Below, piece after piece: positions 43,081-52,084 of a stretch of 64,000 nt of DNA. A program made the position numbers and the translations under genes. Under the pieces are notes generated by a model. That model saw only the letters and a program-made list of their open reading frames with translations, did not search any database and was not told where the DNA came from. Source of the DNA: UBA7803 sp034522075 (GTDB lineage Bacteria; Pseudomonadota; Gammaproteobacteria; Pseudomonadales; Azotimanducaceae); assembly GCA_034522075.1 (NCBI GenBank), contig JAXHLO010000023.1, positions 62,001-126,000 on the forward strand, read 5' to 3'. Positions within the stretch are counted from its first letter, which is position 1. The number at the start of each line of letters is the position of its first letter.

Positions 43081-44726
43081 ACACCCTGATCGAAGAGCGG
43101 GCCCCGGAACTCATCAGGCGGCCGCATCTGTGGCGGTCCCTGAAGCCACTGCTGTATCCGCTGCTGGGGTATAACCAGGCCCGGGCCATGGCCGATGCCA
43201 TCGCGCCCCTGTCCGGCGACGCCGGCATGCGCCATCTCTGCGAAGCCGTGCAACTCGACGTACGCTGCCGGGGACTCGATCGCGTGCCGCGGCAGGGGCT
43301 GACGGTGGCTGTCGCCAATCATCCTTCCGGCATCGCCGACGGCATTGCCGTCTTCGAGGCTCTACGCCGCGTTCGCAGGGACATCACATTCTTCGCCAAC
43401 CGCGATGCCATCCGCGTGTCCCCCGGCATGGCCGATGTCATCGTCCCGGTGGAATGGATGGCCCACCGCCGTGATCTCGGGCGCCGCCGGGAGACCGTGC
43501 GGGGCATGGTCCGGGCATTTCGCGAACAGCGCCTCATCGTCATCTTTCCATCGGGGCGTCTGGCGCGGCCTACCCTGCACGGGCTGGTGGAGCGGGACTG
43601 GGAGCCCACGGCATTGAACCTGGCGCTGAAGTACCGGGCACCAGTGATGCCCCTGCACGTTACGGGGCGCAATTCCTGGCTCTACTACCTGTTCTACGCC
43701 ATGCACGACGAGTTACGGGACATGACTCTGTTCCGCGAGTTGTTGAACAAACGCGGCCGTACCTACCACATCGAGATTGCCGAGCCGTTTCAGCCCGAAG
43801 GTAATCCGCGCTCGCTTACCGCGGCATTGCAGCACTTCGTCAGCTACCGCCTGCCCGCGGTGAAACCCGCTTCAATCCGCCAGGTACGGTGTCACCGGCT
43901 TAGCCTGGTCATCAGCACAACTCTTGAGCACCGCCAGCGCCTCGTCGGCCTGGCGCAACCGCACCGCAACGGCCCCCTGCGGACTGTCAAAGGTCACGGT
44001 GGCCTGCAACCCCCGTTTATCGACCGCCTGCAAGGTGAGATTCGAGCGCCCGCTCAGAGCTTCTGCCGCCTGGACCACGCCTTCATACCAGCTACGCCCC
44101 CGCAGGTAGTCGAAGGCCAGCCTGCCTGCTTCGATGTCAGCGACGAAGTCATCCAGGCCGGTTTCATGAGCCCGGCCGTAAACAGCACCCTGGGGCAATA
44201 CCAGCACGTTGGGCGCAAACCGGTGGCCGCCCAGATGAGTCACCTGCCAGACCCGCTCGCCCACCCGCTCGCGCAGACCCGCATAGACCGGCAGGCCGAA
44301 GCGCGCGCAGCACAGATCGCGCTGACCGTTGGTGCAGACGAAGTAATGGGCGCCGCGCAGGGATTCATGCCGGTCGGGGTGCGCCACGACGTCGCTGAGG
44401 CTGATGTCCTGCAGAAATCCGTAGCCGGATCCGGAAAAGTGCAACAGCGCACCGGGCGTGCCCACGAGCAGGCGTACTTCAGCGCTGTCGGCCTCGGGCT
44501 GGCGGATGAGCTGGGGCCGAGCCTTGAGGCCCATCTGCTGCAGTGCCGCCAGACTTTCGTCCAGCCACTGCCGCGTCGCAGCATCGAGGCCGCTGTCTTC
44601 CACCGCCCGGGCCTTCCAGACAGGTCTGTATTCCAGCAGCACCCAGACATCCACCGGCTCCGCCGTGCCGATCATGGGTTCGCCGGTGTTCTGTTCGCTG
44701 CAATAGACGCGGTGCGGCAAGATTGA
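43065..44726 (+). CDS. 1-acyl-glycerol-3-phosphate acyltransferase-like protein with abnormal antisense extension
   Basis: The first about 268 residues are a PlsC-type acyltransferase: NHPSGIADGIAVFE (block I), VIFPSGRLARP (block III) and WLYYLFYAMHDELRD. A family member should end here, about 270 residues. The frame instead stays open for a further 285 codons, antisense to the sucrase/ferredoxin gene, ending at 44726. A TGA in the +1 frame at 43861 would give the normal end. So a lost or gained base near the stop is likely, or a real long tail. Confidence 0.7.
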   Translation: MPHIVDTLIEERAPELIRRPHLWRSLKPLLYPLLGYNQARAMADAIAPLSGDAGMRHLCEAVQLDVRCRGLDRVPRQGLTVAVANHPSGIADGIAVFEALRRVRRDITFFANRDAIRVSPGMADVIVPVEWMAHRRDLGRRRETVRGMVRAFREQRLIVIFPSGRLARPTLHGLVERDWEPTALNLALKYRAPVMPLHVTGRNSWLYYLFYAMHDELRDMTLFRELLNKRGRTYHIEIAEPFQPEGNPRSLTAALQHFVSYRLPAVKPASIRQVRCHRLSLVISTTLEHRQRLVGLAQPHRNGPLRTVKGHGGLQPPFIDRLQGEIRAPAQSFCRLDHAFIPATPPQVVEGQPACFDVSDEVIQAGFMSPAVNSTLGQYQHVGRKPVAAQMSHLPDPLAHPLAQTRIDRQAEARAAQIALTVGADEVMGAAQGFMPVGVRHDVAEADVLQKSVAGSGKVQQRTGRAHEQAYFSAVGLGLADELGPSLEAHLLQCRQTFVQPLPRRSIEAAVFHRPGLPDRSVFQQHPDIHRLRRADHGFAGVLFAAIDAVRQD

Positions 44727-44756
44727 CTGGGCCCCGTGGCGTGGATCTGGTGTCAT
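43872..44756 (-). CDS. Sucrase/ferredoxin-like (thioredoxin-fold [2Fe-2S]) protein
   Basis: A 294-residue protein of the sucrase/ferredoxin-like family, with the Cys motif CTNGQRDLCCARFG near residue 141 and the paired THLGGHRFAPNV further on, both typical. The fold is a thioredoxin-like [2Fe-2S] ferredoxin; activity is unknown. Its stop lies just 9 bp from the expected acyltransferase stop in the +1 frame. The minus-strand gene ends within 60 bp of the start of the MmgE/PrpD operon at its other side. Confidence 0.85.
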   Translation of the reverse strand: MTPDPRHGAQSILPHRVYCSEQNTGEPMIGTAEPVDVWVLLEYRPVWKARAVEDSGLDAATRQWLDESLAALQQMGLKARPQLIRQPEADSAEVRLLVGTPGALLHFSGSGYGFLQDISLSDVVAHPDRHESLRGAHYFVCTNGQRDLCCARFGLPVYAGLRERVGERVWQVTHLGGHRFAPNVLVLPQGAVYGRAHETGLDDFVADIEAGRLAFDYLRGRSWYEGVVQAAEALSGRSNLTLQAVDKRGLQATVTFDSPQGAVAVRLRQADEALAVLKSCADDQAKPVTPYLAD

Positions 44757-44825
44757 GTGACGACGGTTGTATGCGCGCCGCCGAGAAGCTAGCTTACCAC
44801 CTCGATACCGAACCTACAGGGGAGC

Positions 44826-46190
44826 ATGGTGGGGCCCACGCTGGAACTCGCGCAACGCATCGCACAGACCCGCTTCGTCGGCCTGTCGCCGGAATCGTGC
44901 ACCGTAGCCAGTCAGGCGCTGCTGGATTTCATCGGCGTGGCTCTGGCGGGCCGGGACGAACCGCTGGCGCAGATTCTGCGCGCCCAGATCGAAGCCGAGG
45001 GCGGTCACCCGCAAGCGCACATCCTCGGCACGCCGCTGCGCGCCAGTGTGCGCCAGGCGGCGCTGCAGAATGGTACCGCCGGTCACGCTCACGACTACGA
45101 TGACGTTCACGATGCCATGATCGGCCACCCCACGGTGCCGGTAGCACCGGCGGTACTCGCTCTCGGGGAACACCTGGGCCGCGCCGGTGCGGAACTGCTG
45201 GCTGCCTTCTGCGCCGGGGTGGAAACGGAATGTATTCTCGGCCGCTATGCCGGTACGTCGCACTACGCCCGGGGCTGGCATGCCACAGCGACCCTCGGCA
45301 CCTTCGGCGCCGCCGCGGCGGCGGCCAATCTGCTCGAACTCGACGCACCGGCCACGGCGGCAGCCCTGGGTATTGCCGCCACCCAGGCTGCCGGTCTGAA
45401 AAGCCAGTTCGGTACCATGTGCAAGCCCCTGCACGCGGGACACGCGGCGGCCACCGGCGTGGAAGCCGCGCTGCTGGCCTCACGGGGCTTCACCAGCCGG
45501 CTGGACATGCTGGAGACGCACCAGGGATTCATGGCCACTCAGGCCGAGGGAGGCTCACTGGATCGATTCTATTCCGCCCTGGCCAGTGCCGAGTTCGTGC
45601 CGGACATCTGCTTCAAGTATCACGCCGCCTGCTATCTGACTCATTCCGCCATCGAGGCTGCCCTGCAGATCCGCCGCTGCAACGATCTGACCCCGAAGCG
45701 CGTTGAACACGTCGAGGTGTGGGTGAATCCCGGGCACTTCGACGTGTGCAACATCGCCGAACCGGCGACGGGTCTGGAAGCCAAGTTCAGCCTGCGTTTC
45801 ACGCTGGCGTTGGCGCTGGCCGGGGAGGACACGGCCAGCATCAATCTGTATACCGACGCCCTCACCCGCAGGAAGGACCTGGTCGCCCTGCGCGACCGGG
45901 TACAGGTGCTGGCTCATGACCAGCCGCGCCCGGAGACCCACGTGCGTATCCGCACCGTAGACGGGCAGTCGTGGTCGGCCGAGGCCAATGTGGCCATTCC
46001 CGCCACCGACCTGGATAACCAATGGCAGCGCCTGGCTGAGAAGTTTCACACACTGGCCGGCCCGGTCATCGGTGCCCGGGCCGCGGAGACGGTAGAAGAC
46101 TGCTGCCGCCGCCTCACCGACCTCCCGGATCCGAGCCCCTTGATTCAGGCAACAGCAGGAAACACCGCAACCGACCGGGCAAGCGCATGA
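44826..46190 (+). CDS. MmgE/PrpD-family protein
   Basis: A 454-residue MmgE/PrpD-fold protein, with GTAGHAHDYDDVHDAM near residue 85, GVETECILGRYAG, and KSQFGTMCKPLHAGHAAATG near 205, all conserved. Known members are 2-methylcitrate dehydratase and cis-aconitate decarboxylase, both acting on tricarboxylates. First gene of an operon: its stop overlaps the next ATG by 4 bp. A role in generating or using a branched dicarboxylate is inferred from the following MaoC and CitE-like genes. Confidence 0.9.
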   Translation: MVGPTLELAQRIAQTRFVGLSPESCTVASQALLDFIGVALAGRDEPLAQILRAQIEAEGGHPQAHILGTPLRASVRQAALQNGTAGHAHDYDDVHDAMIGHPTVPVAPAVLALGEHLGRAGAELLAAFCAGVETECILGRYAGTSHYARGWHATATLGTFGAAAAAANLLELDAPATAAALGIAATQAAGLKSQFGTMCKPLHAGHAAATGVEAALLASRGFTSRLDMLETHQGFMATQAEGGSLDRFYSALASAEFVPDICFKYHAACYLTHSAIEAALQIRRCNDLTPKRVEHVEVWVNPGHFDVCNIAEPATGLEAKFSLRFTLALALAGEDTASINLYTDALTRRKDLVALRDRVQVLAHDQPRPETHVRIRTVDGQSWSAEANVAIPATDLDNQWQRLAEKFHTLAGPVIGARAAETVEDCCRRLTDLPDPSPLIQATAGNTATDRASA

Positions 46191-46696
46191 GTGACACCGA
46201 CAGCAGCGACGACTTCCGCGCCCGCGCCGTGCTGCTGCGCAAAGGCAACCAGTACGAAGACATGGTAGTTGACCGGGTGTTCGAGCATCACTGGGGGCGA
46301 ACCATCACCGACGGCGACAATGCCGCCTTCACCAGCCAGACGCTGTCGTTCTGTCCGCTGTACTTCAACGAACCCTATGCCCGGTCCATGGGGCATCCGC
46401 GCGTACAGGTGAATCCGCTGCTGGTGTTCAACACGGTATTCGGCATGTCGGTGGAAGACCTGTCGGAAGGCGGCGGCCCGTTCCTCGGCGTCGACGGCTG
46501 CGAATTTCTGCATCCCGTGTACGTAGGCGATACCCTCACGGCCCGCAGCACGGTGAAGATCGCCCGGGATTCAAAAGGCCAGCGGAATTTCGGCATCGTC
46601 ACCTGGCATACCGAAGGATTCAACCAGGACGGCGACAAGGTGGTGGAATTTCACCGGACCAACCTGGTACGCAAACGCAACCCCGGGCAGGAGTGA
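46187..46696 (+). CDS. MaoC-like hotdog protein lacking the catalytic Asp/His
   Basis: A 169-residue hotdog-fold protein of the MaoC family. At the usual DxNPxH-type hydratase motif it reads TLSFCPLYFNEPYA, so the catalytic His is a Tyr and the Asp a Ser. The remainder (PVYVGDTLTARSTV and VVEFHRTNLVRKR) is normal. It lies directly before an almost equally long MaoC protein with a His at this place; the two may form a heteromer with a catalytic and a structural subunit. Coupled by ATGA overlap to the MmgE/PrpD gene. Confidence 0.85.
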   Translation: MSDTDSSDDFRARAVLLRKGNQYEDMVVDRVFEHHWGRTITDGDNAAFTSQTLSFCPLYFNEPYARSMGHPRVQVNPLLVFNTVFGMSVEDLSEGGGPFLGVDGCEFLHPVYVGDTLTARSTVKIARDSKGQRNFGIVTWHTEGFNQDGDKVVEFHRTNLVRKRNPGQE

Positions 46697-46704
46697 CGAC
46701 CGCC

Positions 46705-47202
46705 ATGGCACTCACTGGCGCCAACAACTACTTCGAGGACTTCAAGGCAGGCCAGGTGTTCCGCCACGCCCGCGGCAAGACCATGTGCGAGCAGGACAAC
46801 GTGGGCATCACGCTGCAGGTACTGAACACCGCAGAAGCCCACTTCAACGAAGATCTCATGCAGAAAAATGCCATGGGCCGCGAGGGCTGGAACTCGCGGC
46901 TGCAGTTCGGCGGCGTGACCATTGCCATGGTCATCGGCCTGGCCATGCAGGATACCGGCGAAAATGCCGTCAAGGAACTGTCCCTCGATCGCATCCGCCT
47001 CAAGGCACCGGTGTTTCACGGCGACACGCTCTATGCCTATACCGAGGTCCTGGCAGTCGAAGACGGCGAACTGGACGATGCCGGCATCGTCACCTTCAAG
47101 CACTACGGCGTGAACCAGAAAGATTCCGTGGTGTTCGAGGGCGAACGCCGGGTACTGATCAAGCGCAAAAGCCACTATCTGAGCAACGGAAGAGACGCAT
47201 GA
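46705..47202 (+). CDS. MaoC-like enoyl-CoA hydratase (mesaconyl/itaconyl-CoA hydratase-like)
   Basis: A 165-residue MaoC protein with the active-site loop VLNTAEAHFNEDLM: the His is present, and Asn stands five residues before it where PhaJ has Asp. PVFHGDTLYAYTEVL is conserved. The ATG at 46705 is preferred over GTG at 46693 because the GGCAGGAG ribosome site is at 46686-46693. Its stop overlaps the CitE-like ATG. Hydration of a C5 enoyl-CoA followed by cleavage is the likely pair of steps. Confidence 0.85.
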   Translation: MALTGANNYFEDFKAGQVFRHARGKTMCEQDNVGITLQVLNTAEAHFNEDLMQKNAMGREGWNSRLQFGGVTIAMVIGLAMQDTGENAVKELSLDRIRLKAPVFHGDTLYAYTEVLAVEDGELDDAGIVTFKHYGVNQKDSVVFEGERRVLIKRKSHYLSNGRDA

Positions 47203-48131
47203 ATCCACAACCGAATCAGACGACGGGACGCCCCAGACGGGCGCGGCGCTGCCAACTCTCGGTGCCCGGCAGCTCGGAGAAGATGCTTTCCAAAGCCGCC
47301 GGCCTGGAGGTCGACCACGTCTTTCTCGACCTCGAGGACGCCGTGGCGCCGAGCGCCAAGGCTGATGCGCGCGGCAAGATCGTTGCCGCCCTGAATGGTC
47401 TGGCGTGGAAGCCGCGCACCTTGTGCGTACGTATCAACGACGTGGATACACCCTGGTGCCATGACGACATCATCGAGGTGGTCAGCGGCGCCGGCGAGAA
47501 ACTCGACACCATCATGCTCACCAAGGCCAAACGGCCCGAAGATGTCGTGTTCGTTCACCTGTTACTCGATCAGCTCGAAGCCAAACTCGGTTTGCAGCGC
47601 CGTATCGGCATCGAGTGCCTCATTGAAGAGGTGGAAGGCATGATGCAGGTGGAGCAGATCGCCGCCTGCTCCGACCGTCTGGAGTGTCTGATCTTCGGCA
47701 TGGGCGACTATTCCGCCAGCCAGCAGATGCAGCTGGGCTACGTGGGCTCCTCGGGCACCTATCCGCCCGACGTGTGGCACTATCCGCGCTACAAGATGAC
47801 CATCGCCTGCCATGCCAACGGCATCGACCCGGTGGACGGGCCCTATGCCAACTTCAAGAGTCCCGACGGTTACACCCGCGAAGCCGAACGCGCCTACGTG
47901 CTCGGCATGGTCGGCAAGTGGGCCATCCACCCGAGCCAGGTGGAGCTGGCCAACGGTGTGTTCACGCCGGACCCTGAAACCGTGGCCGACGCGCGCAAGC
48001 AGAAGGCCGCCTACGAAGAAGCGCTGGACAAGGGCCTCGGCGCCATCAACGTGGACGGCGTCATGGTCGATGCGGCCAGCATCCGCATCGTGCAGAATCT
48101 CATCGACCGCGCCGACCTGATAGGAATGTAA
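47199..48131 (+). CDS. CitE-like CoA-ester lyase (HpcH/HpaI fold)
   Basis: A 310-residue TIM-barrel lyase of the citrate-lyase-beta/malyl-CoA lyase family, with SVPGSSEKMLSKAAGLEVDHVFLDLEDAV, MLTKAKRPEDV, IGIECLIEEVEGM and AIHPSQVELANGVF (the C-terminal lid carrying the Asp/Glu metal ligands upstream). It would cleave a hydroxyacyl-CoA such as beta-methylmalyl- or citramalyl-CoA. Start 47199 overlaps the MaoC stop by 4 bp. Confidence 0.9.
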   Translation: MNPQPNQTTGRPRRARRCQLSVPGSSEKMLSKAAGLEVDHVFLDLEDAVAPSAKADARGKIVAALNGLAWKPRTLCVRINDVDTPWCHDDIIEVVSGAGEKLDTIMLTKAKRPEDVVFVHLLLDQLEAKLGLQRRIGIECLIEEVEGMMQVEQIAACSDRLECLIFGMGDYSASQQMQLGYVGSSGTYPPDVWHYPRYKMTIACHANGIDPVDGPYANFKSPDGYTREAERAYVLGMVGKWAIHPSQVELANGVFTPDPETVADARKQKAAYEEALDKGLGAINVDGVMVDAASIRIVQNLIDRADLIGM

Positions 48132-48134
48132 CCT

Positions 48135-49325
48135 GTGACCGAGCATTACCTGACCGAAGAACGCCGCATGATCCAGGACGTGGCGCGCGACTTCACCGCC
48201 CGGGAGGTCATTCCGGCAGCCAACGAGCTCGACCCGGTACAGGGGGATATTCCCCTGGAACTGCGCCGCAAGATGGGCGAAATGGGTTACTTCGGCATCC
48301 GCATGCCCGAAGAACACGGCGGGCTCGGCCTCGGCGTATTCGAGTATTGCCTCATTGCCGAGGAACTGGCCCGCGGCTGGATGAGCGTGGCCAGCATCAT
48401 CGCCCGCGCGGCGTCGCTGATGGGTGTGGGCGGCTGGCCAGAGGAAAGACGCATCGAGCTCACCCGCAAAGCCGCCCGCGGGGAGTATCTGGCCGCCGTC
48501 GCCCTGTCCGAGCCCAACGTGGGTTCCGATCTGGCTGCGGTGAGCTGCAAGGCGGTTCTTGACGGCGACGAATGGGTCATCACCGGCAACAAGTACTGGT
48601 GCACGTTCGCCGATGGCGCCGACTACATCCAGCTGCTGGCGCGCGTGGAATCGCCGGATGATCCGGCCGCCCGCCATACGGGCCTGCGCACGTTCATCAT
48701 CGACAAACCCCGGGGCGAGCTGCCGCAAGGCTGCCAGGGCTCGCCAATCCCGAAGATCGGTTACTTCGGCTGGAAGACCTGGGAGCTGGCGTTCGACGGC
48801 TGCCGCATTCCGCAAGAGAACGTGGTGACCGGCGGCGGCGGCGGTGGAGAAGGTTTCAAGAACGCCGTGAACTTCCTCAACGTCGCCCGCGCGCACACCG
48901 CCGCACGCTCCATCGGCCTGGCCCGCGGGGCTCTGGAAGACGCCATGGCTTACGCCCACGAGCGCGTGCAGTTCGGTGTCCCCATTGCCGACTTTCAGGA
49001 GAACCGCTTCAAGCTGGCGCGCATGGCCAGCGAAGTGGAAGCCGCCCGGCAACTCATGTACCACGTAGCCACACTCATGGACACCGGTCTTCCCGCCGAC
49101 AAGGAAGCTGCCATGGTGAAGTGGTATGCCAGCGAAATGGCGGAACGAGTCACCTCGGATGCCCTGCAGATCCTCGGCGGCGCCGGCTACACGAAGCTGC
49201 ACGCGGTGGAGCGCTACTGGCGCGACGCCCGGCTCACCAAGATTTTCGAGGGCACCAGCGAGATTCAACTGCGCATCATTTCCGACCGGCTGCTGGGCAA
49301 GCCGACATCGCGGAATATTGCTTGA
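48135..49325 (+). CDS. Acyl-CoA dehydrogenase (short/branched-chain type)
   Basis: A 396-residue acyl-CoA dehydrogenase with LSEPNVGSDLAAVS, ITGNKYWCTFADGADY, LGGAGYTKLHAVERYWRDARLTKI and FEGTSEIQ, whose Glu is the catalytic base. All hallmarks of an active enzyme are present. The start is GTG 48135, three bases after the lyase stop. In this operon a methylsuccinyl- or similar acyl-CoA would fit, since the hydratase and lyase follow its product (inferred). Confidence 0.9.
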   Translation: MTEHYLTEERRMIQDVARDFTAREVIPAANELDPVQGDIPLELRRKMGEMGYFGIRMPEEHGGLGLGVFEYCLIAEELARGWMSVASIIARAASLMGVGGWPEERRIELTRKAARGEYLAAVALSEPNVGSDLAAVSCKAVLDGDEWVITGNKYWCTFADGADYIQLLARVESPDDPAARHTGLRTFIIDKPRGELPQGCQGSPIPKIGYFGWKTWELAFDGCRIPQENVVTGGGGGGEGFKNAVNFLNVARAHTAARSIGLARGALEDAMAYAHERVQFGVPIADFQENRFKLARMASEVEAARQLMYHVATLMDTGLPADKEAAMVKWYASEMAERVTSDALQILGGAGYTKLHAVERYWRDARLTKIFEGTSEIQLRIISDRLLGKPTSRNIA

Positions 49326-49345
49326 GGCACGACCCGGAGCCGTCC

Positions 49346-50206
49346 ATGGGCAACGTCGACGCCGCCTACCGCGCCACCAGAGGCAGCGCTCTGGACGTGG
49401 ACCGCGAGTTTTACCGGCGCATTGCCGATGCCACCGACGGGCGCCGCTGTACGGACCAGTTCGTCATCCCCATCCGCTCAGGACGGGCCTGGGAAGTCCC
49501 CGCCGGCCACGTCTTCCGTATCGCCATCGTGGATGGGCCGCAGGTCGGCGACCTCAATCTGTGGTATCGCCACGATCCTCGTGAGCGCATGTGGGCATCC
49601 CGTACCCGGCAACTGCAGCGGGCTCACGTATCCACCTTCGACCGCCTGTGGTCGACCCTGCCTTTTCTCCGGCCCATGGCCACCATCGTTGCAGATACCC
49701 TGGAAGACTACGGCATGGATGGCGAAGGCGGACGCGTCCACGATCTGCTGGGCAGCCGCTGCGACCCATACGTGAATCAGATGCTCACCGGCGAAAGCTT
49801 CGATTATCACTGCCACTCGAACCTGGTTCGGGCGGTGGCACCCTTCGGACTCAGCGAGTTCGACGTCCATGACGTATTGAACGTATTTCAGTGCACGGGG
49901 CTGAACGATGAGGATCGTTACTTCATGAAGCCGTCTCCCGCCAGGCCGGGCGACTTCATCGAGTTCTTCGCGGAGATCGACCTGTTGTGCGCGCTCTCCA
50001 CCTGCCCCGGCGGAGATCTGTCGGTACCGCTCTGGGGGCCGGACGCCCGGGACCCCATCGACGTCTGCCGCCCGCTGAGGGTCGAGGTCTACGAACTCGA
50101 CCGGACCCTGCTCGACGGCTGGGCATCACCGCCGACCAACGACTACCGGGGCGCTCACGGCATGCACCGAAAGCCCGGAGATCACGCCGCTACATCGACT
50201 CCATGA
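49346..50206 (+). CDS. DUF1989 (urea carboxylase-associated) family protein
   Basis: A 286-residue cupin-like protein of the DUF1989 family, with IPIRSGRAWEVPAGHVFRIAIVDGPQVGDLNLWYRHD at the start of the barrel, CHSNLVRAV with metal-type His and Cys, and VFQCTGLNDED. The family accompanies urea carboxylase or other catabolic operons; its reaction is not established. The start at 49346 is 20 bp after the dehydrogenase stop, in operon position. Its 3' end overlaps the convergent NIPSNAP gene by 17 bp. Confidence 0.82.
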   Translation: MGNVDAAYRATRGSALDVDREFYRRIADATDGRRCTDQFVIPIRSGRAWEVPAGHVFRIAIVDGPQVGDLNLWYRHDPRERMWASRTRQLQRAHVSTFDRLWSTLPFLRPMATIVADTLEDYGMDGEGGRVHDLLGSRCDPYVNQMLTGESFDYHCHSNLVRAVAPFGLSEFDVHDVLNVFQCTGLNDEDRYFMKPSPARPGDFIEFFAEIDLLCALSTCPGGDLSVPLWGPDARDPIDVCRPLRVEVYELDRTLLDGWASPPTNDYRGAHGMHRKPGDHAATSTP

Positions 50207-50528
50207 ACCGTGCCGACATCTGCAGGTAACCATTGGGGTCAGGATGACGGGCCCACACGGCACGCCACTCCTCACTTTCGATAGCGGCCTTCAATCCGGC
50301 ATCCCTGGCTTCCTTGCTGTCCCAGCGGATAATCCAGGTGACGTTGGCCGACCCGATTGGCGAGTCGACGGGATCGCTGCCGGTAATCTCCGGCGGCAGA
50401 CCTGCATCGATCCAGAAACCCAGCACATCCATCTTCGCACGCAGGACGGGCACGGCTTCTTCAGCCCAGGCCTTATAGGCGTCGAAAATATCGGGTCGGT
50501 AGTGGTAGTCGCGAATTTCGAAAATCAT
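50190..50528 (-). CDS. NIPSNAP-family protein
   Basis: A 112-residue ferredoxin-like (dimeric alpha-beta barrel) protein with the opening MIFEIRDYHYRPDIFDAYKAWAEE and the central strand VTWIIRWDSKEARDAG, typical of NIPSNAP. Function unknown; members accompany catabolic genes. It is convergent with the DUF1989 gene and divergent from the MoxR-type ATPase. Confidence 0.85.
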   Translation of the reverse strand: MIFEIRDYHYRPDIFDAYKAWAEEAVPVLRAKMDVLGFWIDAGLPPEITGSDPVDSPIGSANVTWIIRWDSKEARDAGLKAAIESEEWRAVWARHPDPNGYLQMSARFMESM

Positions 50529-50659
50529 CCAGAATCTCCCGGTCGGTCGCAGCCAGTATCAGCATACGGCCAGGGTTTGCCAATGGCCGGGCAGGCTGCG
50601 AGACTGTGAACGCCACCGAGCAGACCTGTTTTCCCGCTAAGCACCCAGGCAGAACGACC

Positions 50660-52063
50660 ATGAGCAACCCTGTCGACTTACCTCAGACCTTCGGAGCGCT
50701 GAGGAGCAGCGGTTTCCAGGTGCTCCCCGTCAAAGCCGAGCTGCGGCGCAATCTCATCGCCCGGCTGCGCGCCGGTGAGCCGCTGTTTCCCGGCATCTCC
50801 GGCTACGACGAAACAGTGATACCGCAGATCACCAACGCCATCCTCGGCAATCAGGACATCATCCTGCTCGGCGAGCGCGGTCAGGCCAAATCCCGCCTGA
50901 TCCGCAGTCTCACCGCCCTGCTCGATGAATGGACGCCGGTGATCGCCGGTACCGAGATCCCGGACAACCCCTTCGAGCCCATCTCGGCCCACGGCCGCGA
51001 GATCATGCTAGAGCAGGGCGACCAGGCGCCCATCCGCTGGCTGCACCGGGACGAGCGCTATGCGGAAAAGCTGGCCACCCCGGACATCACCATTGCCGAC
51101 CTGATCGGCGAAGTCGACCCCATCAAGGTGGCCGAGGGACGCTATCTGTCCGACGAGTTCACCCTGCACTACGGCCTGGTGCCGCGGGTCAATCGCGGCA
51201 TATTCGCCATCAACGAACTGCCGGATCTGGCAGAGCGCATTCAGGTCGGGCTGCTGAACCTGCTGGAGGAGCGGGACATTCAGATCCGCGGTCACCGCGT
51301 CCGGCTGCCGCTGGACGTCATGGTGGTCGCCACCGCCAACCCTGAGGATTACACCAACCGCGGCCGCATCATCACCCCCCTGAAGGACCGCTACGGCGCC
51401 ACCATCCGCACTCACTATCCGCTGCAGATCGACCAGGAGGTCGAGATCATGCTGCAGGAGGCCGACATCGCCGAGCTTGGCGACTACCACCTGCAGGTGC
51501 CGCCGTTCATGCAGCAGATCATTGCCGAGATCGTCCACCATGCGCGGCGCTCACCGGACGTGAATCAGCGTTCCGGCGTGTCGGTGCGGGCCTCGATCTC
51601 GCTGTACGAAGCACTGGTGGCCAATGCCTTCCGCCGCGCCCTGCGCACCGGCGAGAGCGAGGTCGTGCCACGGATTTCCGACCTGCCATTCGTGGTGCCC
51701 GCCTTCCAGGGCAAAGTGGAGTTCGAATCCATGGAGGAAGGCCAGGAAGACCGCATCACCGAACGCATATTCACCGCCGCGGTCAAAACCGTGTTCGACC
51801 GGCATTACGACGTCAATGACCTGGAATCCGTGGCGGCCGCCTTCATGGGTGAACTGATGGTCGAGACCGGCGAAAGCACGCCGGCCGAAGACTACGCGGC
51901 CATCACCGAACAGCTTCCCGGTCTGAACGATGTGTTCCCGGACAAGGAACGGGTAACGCCGGGAATCAAGGCGTCCACGGTGGAATTCGTCCTGGAGGGC
52001 CTGCATCTGCACAAGCTGCTGAACAAGTACGACCACGCGGGCTATGCCACGTACACGGGCTAG
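50660..52063 (+). CDS. MoxR/ChlI-type AAA ATPase
   Basis: A 467-residue AAA ATPase. The Walker A is LLGERGQAKSR near residue 74 and the Walker B RGIFAINELPDL has Asn-Glu. A sensor region NPEDYTNRGRIITPLKDRY follows, typical for magnesium-chelatase I-like enzymes. It precedes the VWA gene by 21 bp, and such pairs work as metal-insertion or protein-remodelling chaperones. The start MSNPVDLP at 50660 is preferred. The client is not evident. Confidence 0.88.
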   Translation: MSNPVDLPQTFGALRSSGFQVLPVKAELRRNLIARLRAGEPLFPGISGYDETVIPQITNAILGNQDIILLGERGQAKSRLIRSLTALLDEWTPVIAGTEIPDNPFEPISAHGREIMLEQGDQAPIRWLHRDERYAEKLATPDITIADLIGEVDPIKVAEGRYLSDEFTLHYGLVPRVNRGIFAINELPDLAERIQVGLLNLLEERDIQIRGHRVRLPLDVMVVATANPEDYTNRGRIITPLKDRYGATIRTHYPLQIDQEVEIMLQEADIAELGDYHLQVPPFMQQIIAEIVHHARRSPDVNQRSGVSVRASISLYEALVANAFRRALRTGESEVVPRISDLPFVVPAFQGKVEFESMEEGQEDRITERIFTAAVKTVFDRHYDVNDLESVAAAFMGELMVETGESTPAEDYAAITEQLPGLNDVFPDKERVTPGIKASTVEFVLEGLHLHKLLNKYDHAGYATYTG

Positions 52064-52084
52064 CACCGCCTCGAGGTAGAGGTC

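Noticed and set aside
44543..45103. Plus-strand frame across the start of the MmgE/PrpD gene
   Set aside because: Different frame from the well-supported MmgE/PrpD protein; no motif.
47562..49268. Long minus-strand open frame of 568 codons
   Set aside because: Antisense to the CitE-like lyase and acyl-CoA dehydrogenase. No motif, no ribosome site.
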